NCBI GenBank assembly: GCA_951812925.1
Contig: OX638368.1
Coordinates: 4,898,001 to 4,962,000 of the forward strand
Length of the DNA stretch: 64,000 nt
Origin: Calliopum simillimum
Lineage: Eukaryota; Arthropoda; Insecta; Diptera; Lauxaniidae
Direction of reading: 5' to 3'
Below are positions 54,536 through 64,000 of the stretch, one piece after another. Each line of letters starts with the position of its first letter. The stretch's first letter is position 1. A program made the position numbers and the translations under genes. The notes below the pieces were generated by a model. The model made no database searches. It was not told the DNA's origin and saw nothing but the letters and a program-made list of their open reading frames with translations.

Positions 54536-56144
54536 CAGTGGCTCACAAAAGTATTCGGAATTTGAAAATTTTTTAAAGAATCCTAAAATTTTTTAATAAC
54601 CAATAAATTTTTTTGAATCACTCTTAATAATTATAAATCGGTAAAAATCTATTTTTATTTATTAAAAGAAACTTTCATGAAATGTTACTTAAAAATGTAA
54701 AAAAAAGGTTATAAGCAAAATCCTACCTTAATTCAATACACAAAAGTATTCGGAATTTTAAAAAATGTGGCAATATCTTAAAGACGAAATCAAAGAATAA
54801 TCCAAAAGTTTTGGCGACACTCTTAAAATTAAATTTACAGTTAGTTTGCGGTAGCTCAGTCTTGATTTGTCAGTTTTTTTTAAACAAAAGACTTGGTTTT
54901 TTAGAAAAAGTAGGATGGGAAGAAAATCAGAAGAAACCACACTTAAATAAAAGAATTTTAAAGCGTGAGGACGGAAAACCCTTTAAGAGATCACAAGCTG
55001 TGTTGGATGAAGTATTTAGACTATACACAGCATTATAGAAAGAAAAAAGTTACATAATTCACAACGCTCTGGTAGGTTATCGAAACTAGGCATTCGAGAC
55101 AGGTCGGATATCTTACGAAAAACTAAAATTCAACCACGTACTTCAGCAGTGGACATTACTAGAAGCCTCACCAAATATAATGGAGTAAACATCAGTGATG
55201 AAACTGATCGCCATACACTCAGAAATGCTAGTTGTAATGGAAGAACTCAACGTTCCAAACCATTTATAAGTACGGCTAACCGCAAAAAGAGCTAAGAGTT
55301 TGCAAAAAAACAATAAAGTTGTAACAAATGGTTTATGTCAAGAGTTATTTTTAGAGACGAGACAAAATATTATATAAGTTGCATCTTTATTGTATACATA
55401 AGCGCTTTTTGCGGTTGGTCTTACTAATAAATGGTTCGGAACGTTGAGTTCTTCAATTATAACTAGCATTTCTGACTGTCTGGAGATCAGTTTCATTACT
55501 GATGTTTACTCCATTATATTTGGTGAGGCTTCTAGTAATGTCCACTGCTGAAGTAGGTGGTTGAATTTTAGTTTTTCGTAAGATATCCGACCTGTCTCGA
55601 ATGCCTAGTTTCGATAACCTACCAGAGCATTGTGAATTATGTAACTTTTTTCTTTCTATAATGCTGTGTATAATCTAAATACTTCATCCGACACAGCTTG
55701 TGATCTCCTAAAGGGTTTTCCGTCCTCACGCTTTAAAATTTTTTTATTTAAGTGTGGTTTCTTCTGATTTTCTTTCCATCCTACTTTTTCTAAAAAACCA
55801 AGTCTTTTGTTTAAAACAAAACTGACAAATCAAGACTGAGCTACCGCAAAATAATTGTAAATTTAATTTTAAGAGTGTCGCCAATACTTTTGGATTATTC
55901 TTTGATTTCGTCTTTAAGATATTGCCACATTTTTAAAAATTCCGAATATTTTTGTGTATTGAATTTAGGTAGGATTTTGCTTATAAGCTCTTTTTTACAT
56001 TTTTTAAGTAACATTTTATAATAAAACTAGATTTTTACCGATTTATAATTATTAAGATTGATTCAAAAAAAAATTATTCGTTATTAAAAAATTTTATGGT
56101 TCTTTAAAAAATTTTCAAATTCCGAATACTTTTGTGAGCCACTG
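54536..56144. mobile_element. foldback Tc1-like element (1,609 bp)
   Basis: TIR CAGTGGCTCACAAAAGTATT then CGGAAT at 54536 and inverted at 56144 are flanked by TA on both sides (54534-54535, 56145-56146), as for Tc1/mariner. Unlike a normal Tc1, the whole right half (55404-56144) is an inverted copy of the left half (54536-55290), leaving a loop of about 113 bp. The arms contain the transposase N-terminus, and the loop holds the first catalytic-Asp region. It therefore lost the second half of the gene and gained a duplicated, inverted first half. Confidence 0.88.
54955..55385 (+). pseudogene. Tc1 transposase N-terminal half, broken
   Basis: Translating plus, with several stops and frame changes, gives words typical of Tc1 transposase in the right order: a helix-turn-helix region around 55085-55230 with RDRSDILRKTKIQPRTS; then NGRTQRSKPFIS and ANRKK followed by a stop; EFAKK; and VIFRDETKYYI, the block holding the first catalytic Asp (about 55340-55375). 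The second and third catalytic residues are absent because the sequence folds back into the inverted arm. It cannot be functional. Confidence 0.75.
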
Positions 56145-56149
56145 TAGAA

Positions 56150-56890
56150 ATGATAACATTTTCGAAAGGAAATTGCTGTTGTTTTATTAAAACCTTGTAA
56201 CTGGCGAGCAAAAGCCCCAGCCAAAGAAAGTTTCGTAACAATTTTATTAATAACATGAAGTGGGAATATACTAATATCGTGCTCACTACGGTATTCCAAG
56301 AGCAGATGCGTGTTCGAGTTTTCATCGAAAGGATATTAAAATATTGAGAAACCATATTGGTTCCAGTTATAGGAGAATCATTCCCAACTATGCATGTTTC
56401 TTGCACCTCCAAATCCGATGTGCATGCTGCCGAGGCAGGTGGATTAACCACACTCTGGTGGGTACCACTTGGAGAGTTATTTTCCATCGTTTTTCGATCC
56501 ATTCTTCATTAGTATAATCTTCTCGGCAACGACCCACGCAGTAAGTTATAAGCTTAAAGCTGGATCCGGCAAGCGCTGCAAATATAGTGGCCGAATTCAC
56601 TTTTAATTTCAGCCGCCCAATCTGGAATAGACGCTGACCTGGGAGCCGCCCACTCTAGGTCAAACGCTTCAGGATTTTGACAAGATGCTTATTTTAAGGC
56701 GGCATTGACTCGCCTTGTCAGTGCCAGTTACGGGCATTGTGGGTTTTCTTTCAAGGCGCAACGCTGTCCAACGCTACGCCCTTCCACACCCTGGCTGGTC
56801 ACCCGCTTTTAGTCGCCTCTTACGACAGGCAGGCTTACCTCGGGCATATTCTGACCACTTCCCACAGGGTAAGAGAGTAACAAAATTGCT
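56150..56890 (-). pseudogene. possible LINE 5' fragment (leader plus start of endonuclease)
   Basis: Reading minus from about 56880, a GC-rich leader contains CCTGTCGTAAGAGGCGACTA (near 56815-56834), a word I recall from 5' regions of insect retroposons. Two overlapping minus frames (56388-56600 and 56104-56502) follow; the second reaches KTRTRICSWN, which resembles the first motif of LINE apurinic-type endonucleases, just before homology is lost near the Tc1 insertion. Frame changes show decay. An unrelated GC-rich repeat is possible. Confidence 0.45.
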
Positions 56891-57142
56891 GATAGGCAGG
56901 CAAAAGCGAGGACTCTACTTAAAGAGAAACCATTAAGCAAATCACTTTTTTTACAGCACCATACCACAAATATCGGGAATGTCCCAAAACTATTGAAATT
57001 CTAAAATATTTCTATAAGTCCAAAAGTATTGAAAAATTAAAATGGTTTATTCCATTAATTTAATAAAATGGTTTATGTTTTTTAATTAATTGTTTTTATA
57101 GGCTTAATTGGTCAGTGAAATAATATGTAAATATGTTTTCTT

Positions 57143-57376
57143 TATGAAAATTATACTAATTTTATGAACTTTAGCCATTATTTGCAAGAATCAAAACCTC
57201 CGCGCATTTTTCATTTTAGAAAATTATGACAATTATTATAAGAGAAAAACCATAGCCATGTTTAGTAGCTTTTTCTCTTACCCTAACTGTCATAATTTTT
57301 TAAGTTAAAAAATGAGTGGAATTTTCGATTCTTGTAAATAATGACTAAGTTCATAAAATTGGTATGATTCTCATAT
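57143..57376. mobile_element. ~235-bp inverted-repeat MITE
   Basis: Left AATTTTATGAACTTTAGCCA and TTATTTGCAAGAATCAAAAC are mirrored by GTTCATAAAATTGG and TTCGATTCTTGTAAATAATG on the right. The centre (about 57250-57270) is an AGAGAAAAA..TTTTTCTCT stem. The whole element folds into one imperfect hairpin. No duplication is defined. Confidence 0.65.
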
Positions 57377-57399
57377 GGTCAACATAAATTATCTTGAAA

Positions 57400-58290
57400 T
57401 TACAATTTCTGCTTGAATAAACTAAACAAAAAGCATAAAACTTCCATCCCTACTTTAAACCAACAAAATAAAAAGCAAAAGCATTTCCTCATACTAATAA
57501 TCAAAAGACAAAATTAAATAAATTACGAGAAAAATAAAGAAACAAAAACAAAATTCATAAGCAAAAGAAAACAACTAAATCACTCAACTATAGAAAAAAG
57601 CAAAAAAATATTTAATAACAAAAATAATCATGAAAATCGAAACTTTTTCTAATCATAAGACATAAGACGTGAATTATCTAGGAGTATTTGATATTAAGAA
57701 GCTTTTCTCTATGACTCTGTAAATGCTTTAAGTAGAAAAATAGCGAAAAAGTAGAAAAATACAAAATTGATGAAATACGAAACACTGCACAGATACTAAT
57801 GTTGCTAAGAATATCTATAGGCATAAAATTATGTTACAAGGCAATCCATCAAAAGTGAAAGTTTCATTGATGTTGATGTTGTTGCTCTTGTCTTGGCCAC
57901 TTCGGCCTTTGTTGTTACATTTGTTATTTATTTATTTATTTATTTCGCATACAAGCATAAAATTACAATGAAAACAATGCAAACAACAACAAAAACAAAA
58001 ACAATAACTACAACAACTAGAAAAAGTTGCTTGTCAAATGAAGTTGAAAATGATGATGAAAAATCTGTTGAGCTATGCAAATAAATTAAATAAAATAAAC
58101 AAACAAAAGTAGCTGCTGAATCAGGAGCAGCAGGAGTGAAAGAAAAGAAACAGTGAGATATTTACGATTGTTTCTAGGTTGTATAGTCTTTAATACAGGG
58201 GAAGAAATGTCTACACAGCAAAAAATTATGTGACAAAAGTTTGTTTCTTTTGTATAACAATAAAAAATGTTTTGTGTTTTGTGATTAAGA
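57400..58290. other. non-coding stretch with AAC/AAAC-rich tract
   Basis: A/C-biased simple sequence (57440-57640, 57975-58010). No gene is supported. Confidence 0.5.
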
Positions 58291-58350
58291 TTAAAAGTTA
58301 CTCATACGTCAGGCTATTGTATCGGTTACAATTCAGCAGCGATGTCAGTT
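58291..58350 (-). repeat. two-box dispersed motif, site 7
   Basis: On minus: box A TGACATCGCTGCTGAAT (58347-58331) and box B CTGACGTATGAGTAACTTTT (58312-58293). The spacer of about 20 bases is shorter than at other sites. Confidence 0.65.
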
Positions 58351-58631
58351 AGAAGCTTAAAATTAATTTATTTTCTCAATGACTAAAAATTAAATAATGG
58401 CCGTATTGAGATAAACAAATAGTTTTTCATTAGCGTTGGATACTTTTTTTGGTGAATCTTCAAAAATGGAAGTCACAAAACATGCCTTTTTTTGTTCACA
58501 ACTATTTTTTTATATTTTTTTAACAATTTAAATTTTTGGAAACTTTTTGAAAAATTTACATTAACTTTTTTTTTTTTGTTTTGTTTAAACCATATGCATA
58601 TTTAAAAAAATTTATTAAATTTATGTAAATA

Positions 58632-59268
58632 CTAGCTGGCCCGGAAGCGACTTTGTTCGCCCGTTCCCGATGCCCTTTACATATGTTCCAAGTCTCATCT
58701 ATCTCCGTCATCCTTCTGTTCTAACCCTTCAGGTTGTTCAAGGTGAACAAAATATATATTTATGTACCAACTTTTATAATGATAGCTACTATAGGCGTAG
58801 AAATATAGCATTTTGAGTATTTTTACTAAACGGGGGTGCAAATCCCTTTCGTTCAATCCCTTGAAGCTTTGCATGCTGAATAGCAGACGCAATAAACATC
58901 CATGTACCAAGTTTCATAATGATAACTAATATAGGAACACTAATATAGCATTTTGTGTGTTTTTTCATAAGGGGGGTGCAACGTCCCATAGGTCAATCCC
59001 CCTCAAATTTTGCATGGTGAATGGTACATAAATTATGCATTAGTTCACCAACTTTCATAATCATAGCTTGTATAACTGTAGAGATATAGCATTTTTTGTA
59101 CTTTTTTAGTATGGGGGGTGCGAACCCCGCTCCCCTCAGTGAAATCTCTGCCCCTTAAGAACCTTCTACAGACCACAAGAAACAATTTATAACAAAAATT
59201 ATGTAAATCGGCCGTGTAGTTTCCGCGTTCATAAGCTACATACGGACACCATTTCATTTTTATATATA
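58632..59268. mobile_element. arthropod dispersed repeat, ACTAGCTGGCCCGG family
   Basis: It begins ACTAGCTGGCCCGGAAGCGA and ends with an ACGGACACCATTTCATTTTT then TATATATA tail, the two signatures of a repeat family common in arthropods (general knowledge). Inside, a unit of about 140 bp occurs three times (near 58762, 58902, 59044), with TACCAA(C/G)TTT(T/C)ATAAT, ATATAGCATTTT and a GGGGGGTGC(A/G)A word. The 1.28-kb palindrome is inserted directly in its TA-rich tail. Confidence 0.65.
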
Positions 59269-59275
59269 TACATTA

Positions 59276-60551
59276 GGGCTGTTCAAAAAAAAAAAATTTT
59301 TCGAATTTCCAAGATATACTTTGGCATCACGATCTACATCATGACAGAATATCCCAAAAAATTTTTCAGATTTTTAAATTCATATTTAAAGGTGGCTCAA
59401 AGCAGAAATATATTTTTGTTATTTTTTTTTTAGCATTAATTATAAAATGTTGTCAAACAATTTGAAAAATTTGTTTTAGAGTAACTTAAAAACATTCATT
59501 TTGTTTGTTTTTTAATGAACTCTAAAACCTACGTTGTAATTTTGACAAAAAAAAATTTTACACTTCTTAAAAAACGAAAAACTGCCCTAAGAAGGCGAAA
59601 TTTTACGGTTTTTCAAAGAAAAAAGTCATCGTGCTTTAAACGAAATGAACATTTTTTAATTTACAAGATCTCATTCAAAAGAGCTCTTAAAAACCTTCAA
59701 GACAAGACATGTTAAGACTTTTTTGGGGCAGCAGGCTCGATGACATAACGTTTGAAATATAGTAATGCAGCCCTGTGAAAGGCAAAACGCTTTTTACTCA
59801 AGAGGGAGGCATCTTACAAAAAAGTGCCCATGGCATAAAATGCTTAAAATCATCCAAGGAACAAGTGTAAATTGTTTTTTTTTTTTTACTTAATTTTAGA
59901 AAAAAAAATTTTTTAACGTCATTTTTAATAAACTTTCCAAAAAAAAAAAAAAACAATTCACACTTGTTCCTTGGATGATTCTAAGCATTTTATGCCATGG
60001 GCACTTTTTTGTAAGATGCCTCCCTCTTGAGTAAAAAGCGTTTTGCCTTTCACAGGGCTGCATTACTATATTTCAAACGTTATGTCATCGAGCCTGCTGG
60101 CCCAAAAAAGTCTTAACATGTATTGTCTTGAAGGTTTTTAAGAGCTCTTTTGAATGAGATCTTGTAAATTAAAAAATGTTCATTTCGTTTAAAGCACGAT
60201 GACTTTTTTCTTTGAAAAACCGTAAAATTTCGCCTTCTTAGGGCAGTTTTTCGTTTTTTAAGAAGTGTAAAATTTTTTTTGTCAAAATTACAACGTAGGT
60301 TTTAAAGTTCATTAAAAAACAAACAAAATGAATGTTTTTAAGTTACTCTAAAACAAATTTTTCAAATTGTTTGACAACATTTTATAATTAATGCTAAAAA
60401 AAAAATAACAAAAATATTCTTCTGCTTTGAGCCACCTTTAAATATGAATTTAAAAATCTGAAAAATTTTTTGGGATATTCTGTCATGATGTAGATCGTGA
60501 TGCCAAAGTATATCTTGGAAATTCGAAAAATTTTTTTTTTTTGAACAGCCC
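59276..60551. mobile_element. near-perfect 1.28-kb palindrome, TA-flanked
   Basis: GGGCTGTTCAA at 59276 and its complement ending at 60551 are flanked by TA (59274-59275, 60552-60553). The arms of about 600 bp are almost identical inverted copies; the loop (about 59879-59950) is A/T-only. The left-arm frame at 59515-59715 has no recognisable domain. High arm identity suggests a young element or ongoing gene conversion between arms. A Tc1/mariner-type TA target is inferred. Confidence 0.9.
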
Positions 60552-60603
60552 TAATATACATAGATAAATTTGAATAAACTTTTTCGAGTACAACATGCAT
60601 ATT

Positions 60604-61105
60604 AAGGGTTGCCACCTGATTATTTTTCAAAATGTTATTTAAACATACAAACTTTTGGTTTTAACAAAGCTCAGGAAAACTTTTTGCTAATGCTACATTA
60701 GCTGAGGGTCTCACCTAATGGTTTTGTAAATTTTTCTGTTCGTTTTTGAAATTGAAAATTTTGAAAAAGAAATAGGCGGCAACCCTAAACATGCGTGTTG
60801 GATTTCGAAAAAAATTATTTAAACTTTTTAAGGATTAAACATCATGTTGTTTTTAAAATATATGTCCGAAGCGATATTGAAAAAAAATAGGTGGAAACCA
60901 TAAAAGTTTTTTATAATCTTATCTGAGCTTTTTTGAGACCAAAAAATTTAATCTGGTCAAAAAAGTAAGTCCTAAAAATTTTTTTCGAAAACAAGGTGGC
61001 CACCCTGAAAAATTATTTACTGAAATGGCATTTACTTAATCAAATTAAATTTTTATCTTAAAGCTTTAAATCTAACAAAAATATTTAGGGTTGCCACCTG
61101 GTTAT
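60604..61105. repeat. cluster of GGGTTGCCACCTG inverted words (MITE cluster)
   Basis: AGGGTTGCCACCTG at 60605 is inverted at about 60774 (GGCGGCAACCCT), giving a possible 180-bp MITE. Further diverged copies are at 60887 (AGGTGGAAACCA), 60997 (GGTGGCCACCCTG) and 61087 (AGGGTTGCCACCTGG). Each is adjoined by TTATTTTTCAAAAT-like sequence. The alternating orientation suggests adjacent or nested copies of one small TIR family. Confidence 0.6.
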
Positions 61106-61139
61106 TTTCGAAAATTTTGTGTAAACAATAATATTTTCT

Positions 61140-61734
61140 TTCCCATCACTTTCAATTCTATTTTCACTCAATATATAAGAAATGGACAGTTTGCAAAAGA
61201 AAAACTGAGCGGAGATAGTTTAGAATGAGGAACCGACTTGTGTGAATATAATATAATTTTATTGAAAACTTAACACAGAAAAACAGTAGCTGAAATATAT
61301 ATGCAAACATTGTCGTATACATTTTTTTTAAGAAAATAACGAGTAAATTTAGTGCATTAAGAAGCGGTTTGGAACATGCGGGAGAATGAGTTTTGAATAA
61401 TTTATCAGAAAGATAATTTAAATTATTATAAGCTTTTCATATAAAAGCTCTTGTTACTGGAAAAAATATATATTAAATAGTTAAAATACCAAATTTTATA
61501 TTTACATATGGTTTTGAGCCTAGGGACATCGAATGGTTTATTTTTCGGAGAAACAGTCTTGTTTTTACTAAGGAAATCGTATGAAATGAGGTTATTCACT
61601 TAACATTCTCAGATATCCTTCTTAATTGTTTCATAATACTTTTACATTCCAATTTCTAAGCAAAGCTTTTCGAAAGACTAACCCAAAATTTTAAAGATAG
61701 AAAAAATGTTTTGCGTAACTTATTAAATAATATA
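61140..61734. other. non-coding stretch, nothing recognised
   Basis: AT-rich, with no coding or repeat structure that I can support. Confidence 0.5.
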
Positions 61735-61795
61735 AAAGTTAATCATACGTCATGTATTGCTTCAAAATGATGCGTCTATTTCAACTTCGATGCAT
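61735..61795 (-). repeat. two-box dispersed motif, site 8
   Basis: On minus: box A TGCATCGAAGTTGAAAT (61793-61777) and box B CATGACGTATGATTAAC (61753-61737), with one base change in box B. Confidence 0.7.
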
Positions 61796-62712
61796 TAAAA
61801 CACAAAAACACCAATTGAAATGTTTACAGTAATAACTGTTCTAACAAAGTCTATTTATATAATGCTGGCTGTCTTAAGTGTACAAAAGTGCAAATTTTTA
61901 GATGTAATGCCCACACATTTTTTTTTTTTTTTTAAGTATTTTTACTACATATTTTTCTTCAAAAACATAAAAACTTCTTCCAAATCGTCAAACAAATTTT
62001 TTCTCAGTGTAAGCATGCAAACGCTAAGCATAAAATAAACAAATACATACTCCAATCTAGACAGACAGACATACACTCAAATACAATTTAGCCAAGATAA
62101 TAACTTGGTAGATTTTACGACTCTACTTTGATTCGCATGTGAAAACCTAATTAAATTGAAACAGCAGCAGCAGCAAGGATAGAAGAAGGAAACACAGCAT
62201 AAATGACAGAAAGTAAGAAAATTTAACTGTAGCAGCGCTAAAAGTGTATGTGTGCGTGTGTGTAAGGGAAAGATAACAAAATTGAAGATTGAAAGTGAGA
62301 AGCAGATAACAATAAAATCGTCATAAATATATGGTAAGCTGTTGTTAATGGTGTTGCCTTTGTTTTTGTTGTTTCAATAATTTATATTGTCAGTGTATTT
62401 TGAAACATGCAAGCATGTATTTGAGCATCATTATAGTGGAGAGGGGGGAGGGTGTAAACAACAAAAATGAACAAAATAAATTAAGAAAATCGAAATAAAG
62501 ATAAAATCTCAATAAAAACTAATTTTATTTTACGAAAATTAATTAAAATCACCACAAAGTAAACGTTGGTTTTTTTATATTTAAAAACAAATTGGAATTT
62601 GTAGACAAAAACCACATAAAGATATTTGAAGATAAATAAAATAAATTATTTCAAACCCTATTTATAGAAAAAAAAAACACTTTTTACTATTAAAATCGAT
62701 GGAAGCAATCTT
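61796..62712. other. non-coding stretch with CAG-rich tract
   Basis: Short CAG repeats near 62160 and a GT-rich tract near 62247-62262. No gene is seen. Confidence 0.5.
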
Positions 62713-62777
62713 CAATGTTACGCATACGTCATGTCAAACAATATAAAGTTAAAAGTATCTCAACACCGATGTCATCT
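62713..62777 (-). repeat. two-box dispersed motif, site 9
   Basis: On minus: box A TGACATCGGTGTTGAGAT (62775-62758) and box B CATGACGTATGCGTAACATT (62733-62714), with one base change in box B. Confidence 0.7.
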
Positions 62778-63059
62778 GGAACTATCGTTTTAGATTAGTA
62801 TTTTCAAAAATTATTGGACTAAGCATAATGTAAAAATTGGTATGTGGCTGCTCGAATTAAAAAAACTTACAGCTACTACTTTTTTATTAAATTAAATAAC
62901 AAACACTTCCAAATATCTTAGTCACAAAAAAAAAACAAAAAAAATGGAATGACCTATTTACTTTTTGAAGCTGAATCCGACTGCATCCTCAAAATTATCA
63001 ATATACTCAAAATATTTCTCGATATTCTTGCTTCAAATTGGAGAAAGCGTTTTTTTCAG
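62778..63059. other. short AT-rich non-coding stretch
   Basis: No feature is supported. A lone TTTTTGAAGCTGAATCC word near 62962 resembles box A without a box B. Confidence 0.4.
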
Positions 63060-63256
63060 GTTGATGGCGTAGCTACAGAAAAAGGTGAAAATCTTGTTTT
63101 TTATAATGACATCGAATAGCCGAACTCTTCTTTATCAAAATAAGCCTCCAGAATTTTCCAATAATTCTCTTACTTTTCGAGATGTGAACCTTTGAAGAGA
63201 AAGTACCTTTGAAGAGAAAGTACCTTTGAAGAGAAAGTACCTTTGAAGAGAAAGTA
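63060..63256. repeat. 17-bp x 4 tandem repeat in a foldback-related fragment
   Basis: CCTTTGAAGAGAAAGTA is repeated four times in perfect tandem from 63189 to 63256. The sequence upstream (63100-63190) resembles an arm segment of the 44491-46108 foldback (GAATAGCC, TCTTC, TTTTCCAAT, TACTTTTCGAGAT in the same order), so the tandem probably expanded within a scrap of that family. Confidence 0.75.
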
Positions 63257-63344
63257 TGTATTTAGCTCCCATTCAAAGCAAAAAAAAGTTTAAATTAAGT
63301 AAATAATTTCTAGTTAAATATGTCTAGAACTAATTTATAACTAA

Positions 63345-63700
63345 GGAATTTGCGTAGAATCACATTCAACGATCTTGACAACCTATCTTGCAGAAAGTTG
63401 GACAAGAATTGCATGACTATCGCGTGCAGCAGCAGCCCTGGTCCCGAAACAGTAAGTGCCCACTGTCAAATCCTATTGATAAAAGGAAGAGCTGATGAAA
63501 TGGCGGAATGTAAGTTCCGGCGATGGTATCGTTCTCTGAATCCTGACGTCTGGACGGACCAGCGACACGAACGTTAACAAGTCCACGGCGGGGTAGTGGT
63601 GGCACTTGGCGCCATTTGTCTGAAAACAGTGTTTTCTCCAACTAGAAGCAAAGATATTTCGAAATCTTGTAGACGTGTCGATAGTTCTGAAGATGCAGAC
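63345..63700 (+). other. GC-rich, exon-like patch
   Basis: Composition rises to roughly half GC against AT-rich flanks. A plus frame of 75 codons (63350-63577) has no recognised domain. Two strong splice-donor-like words, ACAGTAAGTG (63447) and AATGTAAGTT (63509), occur. It could be a host exon edge, a non-coding exon or a transposon fragment. Sequence alone does not decide, so no gene is called. Confidence 0.3.
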
Positions 63701-64000
63701 AGATTAGGCATCAACAAATACATGAGACTGCATATAAGAAAAAAAAAAAGAGGTCATACCATTATTTGTGTGCCTGTGTATTTGCTGCCAAATTCAAATA
63801 GAAAAGTTTATTATTTCATATGGCAAAATTAATTTCAATAATTCAGTTTCGATATTATTGAGCAGCTTAAGTCGTGATCAGTATTTTTTCTTAGTTATTG
63901 AGTAAGCATTACATAAAAATTGGTTTGTAGCTGCTTATAGGCATAAAAGTAACGTTACATCAAAAATCAAATTGGCTTCGAAATGAGGTGAAAAATCGTA
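63701..64000. other. AT-rich end of window
   Basis: No coding signal. AAAAGTAACGTTACATC near 63945 followed by GCTTCGAAATG near 63973 is a very degenerate two-box-like pair on minus and is not counted. Confidence 0.4.

Noticed and set aside
56640..56890. GC-rich block considered as rRNA-like because of GTCGCCTCTTACGACAGGC
   Set aside because: Continuation does not match rRNA. The adjoining minus frame with an endonuclease-like start makes a retroposon 5' region more likely.
1..64000. tRNA, rRNA and snRNA genes
   Set aside because: I looked for tRNA A/B boxes with a cloverleaf and for rRNA words and found none I could support. The tRNA-Arg match at 24168-24180 is only the retroelement primer site.

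Overview
The window reads as repeat-dense, AT-rich, non-coding nuclear DNA of a fly (Diptera, possibly a tephritid or related acalyptrate). The pointers are an mdg1/412-type Gypsy element primed by tRNA-Arg, a Penelope-like element, mariner and Tc1 relics, RNase-H-bearing LINE debris, the dipteran 'ATACCCTACAC' interspersed repeat and the CAA/GCT-rich microsatellites common in fly non-coding DNA. The species call is inference. I find no convincing host protein-coding gene, tRNA, rRNA or CRISPR array. Almost every recognisable protein belongs to a transposon, so this is probably a long intron or an intergenic region.

Layout. 0-8 kb: AT-rich sequence with a decayed minisatellite, a terminal-inverted-repeat (TIR) element and a LINE reverse transcriptase relic (minus strand, 3.8-5.4 kb). 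8-16 kb: a GC-richer LTR-like island, two TA-flanked foldback elements (10.05-12.13 and 13.34-14.11 kb) and an orphan hammerhead ribozyme at 12.72 kb. 16-24.7 kb: a TIR element split by a young, apparently intact Gypsy retrotransposon (17227-24370, minus strand). Its two 190-bp LTRs are identical, with a 4-bp GGAA target duplication, tRNA-Arg primer site, polypurine tract, gag, pol and a textbook -1 frameshift signal. 25.6-26.7 kb: a Penelope-like relic with a GIY-YIG nuclease between inverted arms, each carrying a hammerhead-like ribozyme. 29-35.4 kb: TIR element, LINE 3' scrap, tandem repeats and a mariner relic inside a minisatellite. 35.9-38.6 kb: RNase-H LINE relic on the minus strand. 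39-46 kb: more TIR, MITE and foldback elements. 46-54 kb: mostly featureless, ending in an LTR-like block. 54.5-61.1 kb: a foldback Tc1, a possible LINE 5' fragment, a MITE, an arthropod dispersed repeat and a near-perfect 1.28-kb palindrome. 61-64 kb: AT-rich DNA with a 17-bp tandem repeat and one GC-rich, exon-like patch.

Two things stand out. First, a short bipartite sequence recurs at least nine times in both orientations: ACATCGAAGCTGA, about 30-45 variable bases, then TGACGTATGAGTAACAT. It occurs only in the outer parts of the window (0.5-7 kb and 50-63 kb), and I do not recognise it. Second, there are three hammerhead-type ribozyme motifs. The one at 12.72 kb has every core nucleotide, and all three have the very short palindromic stem III reported for Penelope-associated ribozymes that cleave as dimers. 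The many long inverted repeats would form long hairpin RNAs if transcribed.
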